DNA of 64,000 nt, from NCBI GenBank assembly GCA_964017155.1, contig OZ024860.1, positions 47,836,752 through 47,900,751 on the forward strand. The letters are read 5' to 3'. Under the pieces are notes generated by a model. That model saw only the letters and a list, made by a program, of their open reading frames with translations. It was not told where the DNA came from and made no database searches. Made by a program: the position numbers and the translations under genes. Positions 1 through 61,214 of the stretch are shown one piece after another. How positions within the stretch are numbered: the first letter of the stretch is position 1; the number at the start of each line of letters is the position of its first letter. This stretch comes from Oasisia sp. SBJ-2009 (taxonomy: Eukaryota; Annelida; Polychaeta; Sabellida; Siboglinidae).

Positions 1-1095
1 GACATTCGAGTGGTTACTCTAACTAGTGCGAAATGCTGCAGTAAGTTGAAGTATTATGCATGCTGTTTTTGAACGTACACATGGTTTGATATATGGTTAG
101 TAAATTATACGACTTGTAAACTTGTGATATTTTTACGAAAATGTTGTTCGTTTATGTTCCTCTGTTTCTGGGTGTGCCCAGCTTTTCTGTTGATCATATA
201 TGTGTGCTTGTTCACATTGCACTCGCTGTTATGTCCACCAACTCTCCTCTCCTCTGTGTCTGCTGTCTATTTCCTAGATCCCATCCTTCAAAATCTATCT
301 TGATGTAGTTCTCCCAGCACAGTCTAGACCTTCACCGTTTTCGTTTTTTCTCCTGCAATCGGGACGTCTACTTGGACTTTGCTATGATCTCTAGGTCATA
401 CCGGTAGGTTGGTGTCACTCATGTGCTAATTACCTTTCCTTTCCTTTGAGCGTATACGATACGTGTGTGTCTCCATTCACGCCTTCCACTTAAGCCATGC
501 ATTCGCTTCGGTTTGTAAAATGTTGCGAGACATTCCAATTATGAGCACTGTTCCATGCGTAGCATTCTGCAAGACTATACAAAGTTGTCTCTTTGTGTTT
601 GTCCGGTCCACTTCAGGTTTATTGCCAACGCTTTTTTGGTCCAGTTCACATCACTCCCAAACATATGTTCAGTTCACGTATGTTAAACAGTGCTATCAAT
701 AATTCGCGGTTAGCGGTTTTTCCTCCTTAACCACGACCTGCTTGTCTTTATACAGTAGTAGTGCGGATAATACATGTTGTACTTATCACTGCATATCATT
801 TCAATCACTGTAGGGTCTGGGAACCACCCCCGTCTCAGGCAACATTCACATTAAATTACACAGAAACACATGAATAACTCTGCTTGCTGTGTTCTCATAC
901 ATCCTTTATATCATGTATCTTGGCACAGTGTCGTACGATTTCGCCAGGACAACGAATCCCAGATTGTCTTACATTATATTACATACGTGTTCCATTTGTG
1001 TTTTGTTGTGAGACTGCCGATATAAATGTACATTCGTATGTCGAAGCTGCAAGTTGTACTCAGACTAGAACCATAAATTGTGTGATTTCAACTAG
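1..1095. other. Intronic or 5' flanking sequence, no recognisable exon
   Basis: I see no WW[QKE]VDL or VIEA block on either strand here. The first exon in the window is a B exon, so its A partner should lie upstream of base 1. Short ORFs in this stretch have no family features and are treated as chance. Confidence 0.5.
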
Positions 1096-49068
<47,973 letters not shown>

Positions 49069-51080
49069 TACGCGACGTCCAGAACCATCAGGTGTGGCGA
49101 CTTGGAACACAGCTCACCGTCCGAGTGACTGAGTACTGAACTTTCATGCAGCAGCACTACACCCACACATCGACCTCGAATTGTGCAATTTGTGATGTTG
49201 CGATAAACGCTGCACATGTGTAGGCCGTTCCAATGGTTACGATAATGCGTGCTTTGCTTGACTGGTCTATATTGTATGTCGTGGTAGAGTTAAGCATTTG
49301 TTAATATTGATCTTTTGCGCTTACGTAAATTGATATACCGTTTGGAACTCAAACTAATTCACCTTTGCAGATCATATAATCAATTGACGAAGTGATTTAG
49401 TTGTGCTATAATCATTAATAACAAATCGTTATTGTATCACAATAAAATGGCAATGATCGTAATATTATTAATAATGGATACTCGTCATAATTGGTGGTTG
49501 TGTGCGCAATTGTTGGGTCACGTTTTGTTCCTACAAGGTGACACGTTGACGTTAGGTTAAAACAGTTATGTAAATACTTGTTTCGATTTCAATCGACGTA
49601 GATGAATTATTGTTGTTACATTGTTAATGTTTACATTTGAATGCTGTGTCTTCGTTTAGTAAGAGTACATGTTAGAGTGCATGCAACTGATGTATGCTCA
49701 CCAGGATGGTGTCAAAGTGACAGTTGACATATTCGTTTTAGTTATCAATAATTATTTTAACACAACGAGCATATACATCTCAATTATGTCGTTAACATAT
49801 AGTTAAGATTATCATATCGATAAAGGTATTGGACATCTAGTGATAAGATCAAATTAAATTGTTAGCAACGTCGCGCATTTATTAAGGAATTATAAAATCA
49901 TGTTTGGTTTCGAACTTGTTCAGACTTACTGTATTTTGATTGAAAGCGTTTAAATAAAATGCACTGAAGCAAAACATGACGTTGTTGGACCTTGTTCCTA
50001 CATATATTATTTCAAATTATACAAAACCATCAATGACACGAAACAAAAGCGTAGCAACCAGTCGGGTGTCTTGCCAAACATAATGCCTTCATAAAGGTGT
50101 TGGTGAGCACTTAAGTACTGGATTGAAACATGTAATTTTGGTAAAACAGAGATTTGCTGATGGTTTCTTAACGATTCACCGACATAGCTGCAGTCTGCAG
50201 AAGCAAATCTTTGACATAAAAACGCGAACACGCATATGCAAGTTATTCGTCGCTTAGCTGCGTAAGCAGCCACCCACCATTATTAACCAGTCTGCCAATA
50301 TTTCTCCCAATATGATGCCACAAATATTTCACGTGCATTTATATTTGTCTCAGGCAATTGCAATCAAATCACGTACAGTATAAATGCGCTACGTTACTGT
50401 GGGTTTAAACGTCCTGACAGAAAGGCAGAACACAACACCGCGTTTACTAGACTTCATCTCACGGCAAGTGTTTACGTCTATTCGTGAAATGGTGACTTTA
50501 AATGTTCTGCCTGCACCTGAGAGAGATTTGACATACTTATGCGGTCATGCGCAACCATTGTTGCCAGACTGGTGTTTATGTACATAGTCTTCTCCACGCC
50601 TGAATTGTACGCATGCGAAAGAAAATGTAAGGTTTTGTATTCGCATGTATTACATAGCGAGAAAACCCGAGTTGGAGAAGACAAAGGGGCATTTTGTAAT
50701 TGTGACTATATCGGACATGAAGTAAAATTTCAGTCGTGGTTATCTGGGTAATACATTATTATACAACGTAGTGTTTCTTCTTCTGGTAATGGTACTACAG
50801 ATAATAGTATATTTCCAAAAACATACTTTGGCACTAATCTGGGTAGTTTGGTAGAACTTTTCATTTGCTGCATAACATTTCCGTGACTGATATTACTGGC
50901 ACTTACCTTTACCTATTTCTGTACATGACGCACAAAACGGGGTCTATTATAATAGTATGTCCTTGGCGTCTGCTTCGTCTTCAGATCTATCTAATAATAA
51001 CAACAACAGCAACAACAAAAAACGTTGCAAAATGTACGGCGACTAGCGACGTTGAATCGAGTCGTCACCCACACACGCAT

Positions 51081-51127
<47 letters not shown>

Positions 51128-52500
51128 CGGACGGACGGACGGACGAACGTATTCCCTACGCAGCATTGGTTTCGAAAGGAACATTCCCACAGAAACGCGC
51201 TCAATATTACTCTAAAGTAACTGGCACCGCGCCGCACTATGTTAGCCCCAGAAAGACAAAGGTACACCCCTTGCCAGCGTCCGGCGCAACGGCGTAATGA
51301 TGGTGCCTACCCGGAAGAGGACGATCCATCTGTGACGCCACGACTACGCGGCCGACTCGTCATCTCTCGAGCGACGTAAAATGTAAAGATTGCGCCTTTG
51401 GTGGTCTAAGTGAATTGGGCGAACATCTTACGTTCCTGTCCTCCTTTTGAAGGCTGCATTTGTGCAAGCGTATAAGGTACACATGCCATCGTTTTATGGA
51501 ACAGAGGCTTGTGCGACAATCATCGTCGGCAACAGTTCCATATATAAGTCGTGTCATTGTGCACGACGCATAACACTGCACGATCAGAAGCACATTTGAA
51601 AATGGTAGTAGCCTCTGTCCATTGAAAACATAAGTGATTACAGGAAAACAGCCACTTGCACTTATTAAATTTCACTACATACATCTACTACACCCGCAAG
51701 AATTTCGCAAGTACCTCGGCGCTATTTTATAGTGTTCGCTGGAGATGCCTGTTCTAATGTGGAAGAAGTGATATGGTAGCTGAGGGTACATTTGACAAGA
51801 TTTACATCAGATGTTTTCATCTCTATACGTAGAGGAAGTAGAAAAAGTCATACGGTGGCGCCACTTCCCCGGAGTTTCCTGTGATAACAATTATTAACAT
51901 GCGCAAAATCAAGTATATTTCGTATATATTTTGATCGAAAAAGACAGTAACTTTAACTTTGAGATCACATCACACAAGTGTATACATGTATGTAGTTAAA
52001 GCATAGCCATAGTAGATGTATGGTGTGAAATCTAGTGACTGTAAGTGTCTCTTTTCGTAATTTGTTTCGAGATGCAACACTGCACCGAATACGGGGGCAA
52101 CCTTCACGTTGTCTTACTAATACCAGAGAAGATATCACCGAGAAGATTCACTACGGCAGTTCCATTTTGAATGTTGAGACAGTAGCGCCTCTAGCGGACG
52201 AATGTGCCGTGTTAGCAGACTGCCAGATGAAACTGCAGTACAAAGTATATGTTCAATTATTCATACGTTATTGAAATTGCACTTGAAGCACTTCATAAAC
52301 ACTGAAGCACATAAACTTGCAATATTGCACGTAGCAACATCCTTTCTCACTATCCAGACACTAGATAGGCCTATTAGTACATTTTACGTCATATCACAGC
52401 GTGTTATTTACTTGATTGCACACCTGCGGCTGACGTTGGCCGGTATCATGCACCCTCCCCAGCCCCCCCCCCCCATTTCCTATACCCACATCAGCATTTG
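49069..52500. other. 3' UTR and intergenic sequence
   Basis: Beyond the likely 3' UTR I see no exon with family features. A (GCAC)n/(GGAC)n tract lies at 51,068-51,145. The stretch 51,215-51,370 is GC- and CpG-richer than its surroundings (gacgccacgactacgcggcc) but has no clear gene attached. Confidence 0.45.
49441..49446 (+). terminator. Polyadenylation signal AATAAA
   Basis: First AATAAA about 370 bp after the stop codon; another lies at 49,953-49,958. Either could end the FTP gene transcript. Confidence 0.45.
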
Positions 52501-52544
52501 TTTGGATATTGTTGTGTTTGTTTTTAATGATAATATTTATGTAT

Positions 52545-52643
52545 GTATGTATGTATATATATATATATTAATATTTATTTAATATATATATATTTTAATA
52601 TATGTCACATAATATGAAATATATTTGTATAAAAAATTTAACT

Positions 52644-52676
<33 letters not shown>

Positions 52677-53030
52677 TTATATAATATATTATACATAATA
52701 CATGTGTGTGTATATAATGCATTTGTAAGAAATGTTGTTTATTTATGCAATATATATATATATATAGTTATATATAATATATTTACATATTTTAAATGGT
52801 AATGGTAATTTACATATATATATATATATATTGACATATATATATATATATTTAATATATATATATATATTATTTAATATGTGTATATAATAATTATATA
52901 CTTATTATGTATACATTATATATATACATAAATATATATAAGTTTATAATTATTGTATACACATATATATTACATATTAAATATAAATTAAATAATATTA
53001 AATAATATTAAATAATATTAAATAATATTA

Positions 53031-53072
<42 letters not shown>

Positions 53073-53182
53073 CATTATCATTATTATTTATAATATGTAT
53101 ATTATATATTAAATGATTACATTATATATATTGTATATTATATATATATATATATATTGCAAAAACACAATAATTATATACT

Positions 53183-53219
<37 letters not shown>

Positions 53220-53397
53220 ATATATATATATAAGTAGATGGTTATTGTGTTTTCGCCAATTATATAAAATACATAATTTAATATATAATAGTATACATAT
53301 TAAAACTAATAATGATAATATAATATATATATTATTTAATATTAGTTAATATGTAATATATAGCAATGTTAATATACATGTATACATTATTATATAC

Positions 53398-53452
<55 letters not shown>

Positions 53453-53460
53453 TATAATTA
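52545..53460. repeat. AT-dinucleotide and AATAATATTA repeat cluster
   Basis: Nearly 1 kb of TA tracts with a block of aataatatta repeats at about 52,985-53,040. There is no non-repeat coding signal. Confidence 0.95.
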
Positions 53461-53779
53461 TTGTATACATGTATATTCAAATTCATACATATTAGAAAAA
53501 TAATCCAACAGTGTTCATGGCTAATGATTACTGATAGTTTTACTCGCAATAACATATCTGTTTTAGTTTTTTAACAAAACATTTGTATTTAATGATGATT
53601 ATTTCCTGGTAGTATAAAATAATTAAAAGTTCATAACTATGTGCTCTTAGCTTCAACTTACTCGTTGCACCCGTAGGTCGCGCAAAATGAGCCGGTTGAT
53701 CGACTTTTCGATGTACTTGGCGGTGGTGTTGCTATTGTCTAATGTCAAGCAAATGAAGCGGCACATTCGTCCGCTTGGG

Positions 53780-53800
53780 ACGCGCTAAAATGGCGGCCCA
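53780..53800 (+). promoter_or_regulatory. YY1-like core motif AAAATGGCGGC
   Basis: AAAATGGCGGCCC at 53,787-53,799 matches the AAnATGGCGGC initiator/YY1 element found at many animal promoters. It sits in a locally CpG-containing stretch about 600 bp upstream of the ATG at 54,411. The motif match is direct; promoter function is inferred. Confidence 0.35.
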
Positions 53801-54349
53801 TTATAAATTGCGAAGTTAACCTTCTCTGTTAGATCTTCTCTGGTAATACAATGGACGTGGTGCAATATGACGTCATTATCTGGGGAAGCCCTTCCGGCGC
53901 AAAACATTATGCATTATTGTGTTGTTGTGCCGCAGTTATCCCAGGTTAAAAGCCCTGATTTGTTTTTGCGTGTCTCGCAAAATCTGCTTGTATCACAAAC
54001 TGGCTATATAACAAGAAAAAGTAGTCAACTAAACATTACGGCATAAAATCAACGTGTGTGAATCCGTCATCAAAGAGCGTCGCAACTTATTGTATTACTG
54101 GTTATGCAATAATATTTGACAGGTCAAAAATCCGTGTCATTTAAATATTATCGAAAGGTTGTTTACATGTGGCGCAGATAAGTCGCACGGTCTTTGACAG
54201 TCTATTTCACGATTTAGAATTCGTCATTTAATTTTGTGTAGGTACTTCACGCAAAGCAGCTATTGTAAATGTTTGCTTTTAGATAATCTACCGTATAGAT
54301 CTGCTACAGACATAGCACACAAGCCTTATAATTTTTTTTTTTATTTCAG

Positions 54350-54530
54350 ATAGGCCTATTGCTATGCCATACCACATCTTAGACTATACATACTATTATC
54401 ACCAGGAATCATGGACATTTTAGTAGACGTAAAATATGCAAAACTAGACATACCGGAGGTGCAAGACAATATTCCAGAATATCTTCGCTGGAGTGTGTGC
54501 ACCAAATCAGCGTCAAAAGCAACTAATAAG
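54350..54530 (+). CDS. Putative first coding exon of an unrecognised downstream gene
   Basis: Strong acceptor (poly-T then ttatttcag) at 54,349. From the ATG at 54,411 the frame reads MDILVDVKYAKLDIPEVQD, EYLRWSVCTKSASKATNK and then AAG|GTAACT in phase 0. A second donor 19 bp further (GAAG|GTGTCT) would give phase 1. I do not recognise the protein. Composition is normal for coding sequence, with balanced charge and no repeats. Confidence 0.4.
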
Positions 54531-54602
54531 GTAACTAAGTCTAAGGAAGGTGTCTATTATAAAAAAAATTATACAGTTATCTGTCTATCTGTGTATTTGT
54601 GA

Positions 54603-57600
54603 ACCACTTTCTCCAACAATTGTGCATAAATGCTGTTTCAAGTGGGATTATAACTTTAAAAGTGTTAGCGTACAACTGTAGGTTTGGCGACAGAACAATT
54701 ACATTACACTTACTGCTCTCTATAAATACATGTCTAATGACGTTGTGCAATTAATCCTCATACACTTTTAATCACAGCTGGATACTAATAGAGTGAATCT
54801 TACCATTTACGTTACAATTACTTACACATACAAAACTTGTACGTATATTATAGCTATACATTTATAAATGCGTTATGTTAATGTGGTGATAACTGTATGG
54901 TTCATGGTGAAATGTCTAAGTCAAATATCGGTTCAATGAAGGGATCGTGAGTTGAAAAGATGGCACATTCCATGTGCTAGCTAGTATGTACATTTATTGA
55001 TCAAACAAAGATATCTTATACCACTAACACAATTGTCCTTATTTGGAACATTCAAATCACAGTAGCCTGGAGTTGAGTTGATATTTTGTTAATGCTCCTT
55101 TACAGCAGTCACACACGTCTAAAAGAGTAGGTACCAACCGACCTGTCTAATAGGGCCTAATAAATGAATCTTTGTAAAAGACTTATCGTGTGTCATTATA
55201 ACATTATTGCATCTATTGTAGATTTATTTTTTATATCAATGTTTCAGCATATACAATTTCTTTAAAAACACCCACTTTCAAACATACCACAGTACAATTT
55301 CACTAAACCTTTTATTTTTATTTACTATTATCACATCAGCTGTAATAACACACGTTGATGCTACAACATATATATGCATTCTATGTTGCATTACTATACC
55401 ATCAGAATGCATTCAAAATGCAACGTATTATAAGTGTATTTGCCTCCGGGCACCAGAATGTGACATTGTACCACTTGTTGACATTCAGTTCACTTTGCAT
55501 TTGTAATACCTACATATACAATGATGCAGCCACATGTAGATGTGTTATACATAATTCTGCGAACTAAACAAACCGTCTATAAGTTGGGCATATGTCATGT
55601 CTTTTCTACATTAATGATATTTTGTCAGAGTTAAGGTTTGCGGCAACTATAATTCTTCGTCTGTGTTGAGGCTTGATATGTGCGTGTGGGTGTCTTTTCC
55701 CAATTCAAATGAGCAGGTGTTTCTCTAAAATACATGTCATAGGCACAGTCCTTTTCCCGTCAATACCAACTTGTAAATCGGCTATCTCCTATGATTCACT
55801 GTGTGCTATTTTCTAAGCATTCTGTACTCTATAATGAGAAATGACATTGCTTAATTTGGTTGAAACACACATAAACAGCCAACATAATAGAACACTACGC
55901 ACTACCACGAAAAAGGGGCACTGAATTGCACTATTCATAAGGATAAGCTTACGTATTCAGCAGTAAGTTATCGTGTTATGTGTGTTAGCCTAACAGCAAC
56001 GCATCATTCAAGTCTTAACATTAGCAACATTCGAGTAAATATATTGCTGTAGGCCTGGGGTGATAATTTAGGCCAGCTAAGCCTAAGGCTAAGTATAAGA
56101 TTAAACAATAGTCCAACTCTCCAGTAAGTAATACACAATAGTAATACGTATTAAATTGTCGAAGTTACATGGGATAGCATGTATTATATCGGTGCACGCA
56201 TATATTACTTAAAGTCTACATTAAAAATTCCTACAATAGTCCAAACAAACACATTTAGCGACATTTGCAGATTTCGACTCGAAGGCGGCAACGCCAACGG
56301 CCAACGCCAATAAGTGAATAATAGCCAGTTGTCGTCTGCTTTTTGCATTGACAAACTTTGTATGAAAAAAACCGGTCATTTGGTCGCGTTTCAGCAATCT
56401 ACATATTGTACAAATATACGTAACAATTAGATACAAACAACTGTGACAACAACGATTCACTATTCTTACTTATTTTTTTGCGATTCCTGCATCGCCGCTC
56501 ACTTGTTTTCTCTCGCGTTCCATTTCGGATTTCCGTGACAACGAACGTAATGCTGTCATACTTCCGCCGGTGTGGCATCGAAATAATAGGGTCTGTAAGT
56601 GGGTCACGATACATGGCGAGACTCCGCGCGACTGGAACTGATTGGGGACTGGACACAAACAATAATATTCTAACAATGGATGACAGTTGTAACTTCCGAC
56701 TAATGAATACTAGGAAAATCAGGTCATAAATATCTTGTGTTGTACCTTTCTTATCTTAAATGTCCGACTTAATATTGAGTTTACCACACTATCATATACA
56801 TATTATAGCGATTTACGTAGTGCAGATAATATACACGATTATAGGCCGTAGGTGTCTTTTACGGGATTTGCAGTTTACAGTGCTTGTGGTTTCGATAAGC
56901 ACTTATATCTGACAAGATGTCTAAATGCACATAATCATAACACATGTATAGGTTTGCCCCAAACAGATTGTATTGCGCGAAAAAATGGCACTCTTCATTA
57001 TTACTCAAGATCGCCAAACACAAGTACTTGCCGCTAATGTCATTGCAACCACCATAATATACATTGCTTCTACTTGCAATAATCTTTCGGACAATATAAC
57101 TGAAATACGCTATTTGAGAACAGGACTTCCTGCCCCCAACTGCCTCCAGCCTCGTTTTCGCGCGCGAGACTTACACGCCCTATTGCATATATTGTAGACT
57201 TGTGTTTTATATTTTTATATCAGTATTTCAGCAAATGCAATGGCTTTGAAAACATACACTTTCAAACATATCACACGATATCATTCCACTAAATGTATTA
57301 CTTTTATTTACGAATATCACATTACCTGTGTTAACACATATTGATGATACAATATATATATATATACTCCTAAAGGCAGCTTATGTCGACCGATTATGCA
57401 TATAGGACCGGCTTATGTAGACCGCTGTTTTATGTAGACCAAAACTGGTCTACATAAAGACTCGACGTGTTAGTTCACAACTAACACCATTGCTTGTGCA
57501 CACAGTTCATGTGATAGTGAAGTACTGTGCGTAATTAATTTTTAAATGAACAACATCTTAAGTGATTTTGAGCATGTTTTCTCCAGCGCCGTGCATATTT

Positions 57601-59162
57601 TTGAGTATATTGTGCACCGGCTTATGTGTACCGGGTAAAAGTTCTTATACATTTATATTTATGGTATATACCGAACGAAGGGTTAGAGTTTCGTGTTCAG
57701 TGTATGATATGCTTCATGCTGATGCAAAAGGTTATATTATTATGTGTAAATTAGTAAAACTTGCATTTTGTCTTTGTTGCGGACTGATAGATCCGTCGAA
57801 TGTTGGTGTTGCCGTTGCCTGGCGTTGGTATTCGGAATTAATTTTACAGCATTCACTAAATTGTTACATTTACTGCAGTAACATATATCGCAACATAGCT
57901 GTTAACGTAGTTATACACATATATTTATTGCATTCGTAAATACGTAGTTAGATAAGCATGTGAAGTTTAATACAGTTTTACGTCATATGCCGTAAAGCGA
58001 CGGCCACTTTCCGCGGGAAAGTCATTCAGCACTTGCATTGAAATGCATTGCTGTTGACTGGAGTTTTTCTTCGTCAAGACTGAGAGTAGGACTTCTTTTG
58101 CAGAAAGTAAGTAATTTGAAAATTCATAACGCATAATTGCAACTAATAGTATGTAATAGGTTGTGTGGGTGTTGCAAAAACAGTATAATAACGTCCCGGT
58201 TTGTGTAACTATGATTGACGTCTGGAATATCCAGCGTGACAGAATTGGTGGCACCCGCCCAACAATACGAATACGAATACATTTATTTCAGGTAAAACCC
58301 CATATACAATTGGTACATACATTAGCACATCTAAGTAGCCTATAAAAGATCAAATATGTTAAGAAATTAATAGATAATAAATAAATAAGATTTTAAGTTA
58401 GATAAATGTAAAATTGTAGAAAAAACAGATAAAAAATGAGCAATATACAGGATGAGATTGTATAATAAATATGCAATTAATTCACGTAAAAAGCACCTTT
58501 TGAAAAGTAAGTTATATAAACAACTTACTGACTTTAAACAAATATATATAATAATCAATAAATTATAATAAAGTTATAAGCGAGACATGGTGACTATCTT
58601 ACATATTTACTGTATACAATGAATTGGCCCAGCTACTGATATTTCGTATTAATTTTCTTAAGTACTTACTCAAAACAATTCGATGCTATATTTTGTTTGA
58701 AGAAATTGTTAATAATATGCCTTCGAAGAAAGCTCATAAATATCTTATGAGCGAATTTGATCAGGTTTTAGTAAAATTTGCAAATTGATTAGGCTTCACG
58801 AATATTACCCACACCAGTACAAGTCGGTGCCGGTAGCCGCCGGCTTAGCAAGAGGCATGAAAAGAGTGATAAGCCGTGCAAGTCGTCGTGAATCATGCAC
58901 ACTGATGCGTCTATTAGGCATCCAAGATGCGCTAAGACATTATTTTGTAACATTAAAATGTTTATTTTGATTGTTGACAAAGAAATGCACTGATGTTGTC
59001 ACCGGCGTATGAACCTATGGCTATGTGGTATCTATACAAACATGTACCCATACCTGGCTACTCACATGTCACTTGGTTACAATGAAATGAAATTTTACTC
59101 AACAATATATTATTAAAAATTATATACAATTTAAATATTTATGGAATCTTTTGTATTTATAG
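54603..59162. other. Intron or intergenic sequence with old duplications
   Basis: It contains a diverged duplicate pair (55,205-55,375 and 57,182-57,360) and a cluster of short palindromes and repeated ggcttatgt-accg motifs at 57,370-57,630. No exon with convincing splice context was found. Confidence 0.4.
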
Positions 59163-59234
59163 CTGAGGCACCAGTGCTGAATGGCAAACATGCCAAAGAA
59201 GAAGACAATGCCTCTTACAAGAGGCCAACATATG
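59163..59234 (+). CDS. Putative exon, downstream gene (72 nt)
   Basis: Acceptor gtatttatag and donor G|GTATGG. Only phase 1 is open: AEAPVLNGKHAKEEDN then ASYKRPTYG. This phase fits the alternative donor of the 54,350 exon, not the phase-0 one. Confidence 0.35.
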
Positions 59235-59761
59235 GTATGGTTACTGCTACCAATATATGTTAAGTTATGGTAAATTTCACTGAAATCATTCTGAAAAGAT
59301 TGTGTGATTGATACCGATAGACATAATTCCATTCCATGGAAATAAATGGTCAGGCTACAAATGGAATATTATCTGGAATGAATGGACATTTAGCTTTACA
59401 TTCACTGTGGATGAATCTACATCACTAGACTTGTTTTTGCATTTTACTAAATGAGTTAGAGATTGAACAACATTCAGCAACATTAAAACAGAATGTTAGA
59501 TATGTTTGCTCTAATTTGCTTGCGTGGTATGACTACCATGGCCTGATAATATGATGAGATATATATACAATTACTAGTCGTTGCTCATTGTCCCTGTAAT
59601 CCAGTGTGAGGCCTTCATTACATATCTCCATTTTTCTTTCAGTCTTCTGTTATTGATCCCTGCTCTCTGCAACACCCTTTTCCACTTCCTCTATAATTAT
59701 TTTTGGCATAGCAGTTAGCACTAGTTTAATTAAAAAAAAATTGTATCGTTTCTTTTTTCAG

Positions 59762-59806
59762 CTGAAAACAAGTTTAATGTCTGGATCTGGATTACCAACT
59801 CAAAAG
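59762..59806 (+). CDS. Putative exon, downstream gene (45 nt)
   Basis: Acceptor tttttcag and donor AAAG|GTAAGT are both strong. Phase 0 reads LKTSLMSGSGLPTQK and phase 1 reads AENKFNVWIWITNSKG; both are open, so the frame is unresolved. Confidence 0.35.
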
Positions 59807-60270
59807 GTAAGTATGTTGCATCATTATTAATGTAGTATATTATACTGTATTACAGTCATAGTTGACACATGTGATCTTTGAACAATGTGGTCTGCACAGT
59901 GATACACATAATTGACACATTTTATATGTTTCTAATATGCGCAACTTATTATTTATGATAACTATGTTGTAAAATTAGTAATTTTGGAAGATTTACGGTT
60001 TAGGTGTTGACATTTGTTTTAATACGCATACATTGTAACATTATATAAATAAAAAAATTATGAAAACATGTATGAATGGGAAAATAAGAATTAATACAAG
60101 TATGCCAGTAAAGGTAATGGCACACTAAATGCTACATAATATAACGCAATATATTACATACAGTCATAAATTATGTATTTGTCACAGTTAAGACATGTAA
60201 TACTGTTGATAAATGTGGTTAATAATATTATGTATGGTATTACAGATAATATTAATATTTTATATACCAG

Positions 60271-60364
60271 GCGAATGTTACACTGGATTGGCTTCACCAG
60301 TTAGAACAGCCAGTGGCAGTGGATGAAAGACCAGTGACTGCTGAGATCGATGTTTCGAACGACG
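60271..60364 (+). CDS. Putative exon, downstream gene (94 nt)
   Basis: Acceptor tatataccag and donor ACG|GTATTT. Phase 0 is fully open: ANVTLDWLHQLEQ and PVAVDERPVTAEIDVSND. Phase 1 ends at a TGA after GECYTGLASPVRTASGSG. The phase-0 reading joins naturally to the 59,762 exon in phase 0. Confidence 0.35.
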
Positions 60365-60985
60365 GTATTTATCTTTTAATAGTGTTTCCCCATCTATGTG
60401 ATAAGCGAGGTGGGCTATGTCGCTGTTTTTCTTTTTTAGACCTCGGACTAACAAGAGTAGTCCCTTTTACATAGTAACATTTTCAGGACTGGCTGTCTAT
60501 AACGAAGGACCACCAGCTAGCTAGAATTATCATGCACCCTGTGTATTATATGTATCTGTGTTATGAAACAGAACTTGCCTCTGTTTATATACATCTCTTG
60601 CATGTATGGGCTGATATCTCATGGGCCCTTTGTGATCTTTAATTGATTTATTAAAGTTTGTTTATGGAATTGTGCAGTTGGCTGCCATGTCTCAGAAACC
60701 ATTCAGAAACTGTTTCTGTAATTTTGCATAGACATCTTAGGGTACAAGAAATCTGTATTTGATCGAATCATCTAATTTTATTTCAAATTTATCTTTATTG
60801 GCAAGCATATTGTCGCCAGTAAGCATGTCAATACTTCTATTAAAACCTTTATTGATCTATAATTGTGACATCAAAACATAACTGCATTTTTTATTATACA
60901 TCAATTTAATATAGTTTATGTAAAATTTTAAAAGGCATATATAATTTTTTATTTATAACATTTGTACAACATATTCTTTTTCCAG

Positions 60986-61044
60986 ATTGGTCATAAGCTT
61001 CAGATTACAACCCATTTGCAACTGACTTGAGTGAAGATGATTTT
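60986..61044 (+). CDS. Putative exon with in-frame TAA
   Basis: Acceptor tttttccag and donor TTT|GTAAGT. Continuing the frame of the 60,271 exon gives DWS, a TAA stop, then ASDYNPFATDLSEDDF up to the donor. The acidic, protein-like sequence after the stop suggests either a nonsense mutation or that the exon is read differently. Confidence 0.3.
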
Positions 61045-61156
61045 GTAAGTGTTGACTTATTTGTCTAATTAATAATTTTAATATTTCATTAAAAACATTT
61101 CCAGCAACACTCAGTTGTTTTGACTACAACATATTCTGCTAATATTATCTTCACAG

Positions 61157-61214
61157 ATGGCGTCTACTCCAAATCAGTCCGATGGGATAGTTAATGCATC
61201 ACTGTCATTCGATG
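61157..61214 (+). CDS. Putative exon, downstream gene (58 nt)
   Basis: Acceptor cttcacag and donor G|GTAAGT. Phase 0 is open and reads MASTPNQSDGIVNASLSFD, compatible with the phase-0 end of the 60,986 exon. The family is unknown. Confidence 0.3.

Noticed and set aside
51025..51297. Threonine/histidine/alanine/arginine repeat ORF
   Set aside because: It is a translation of the (GCAC)n tract.
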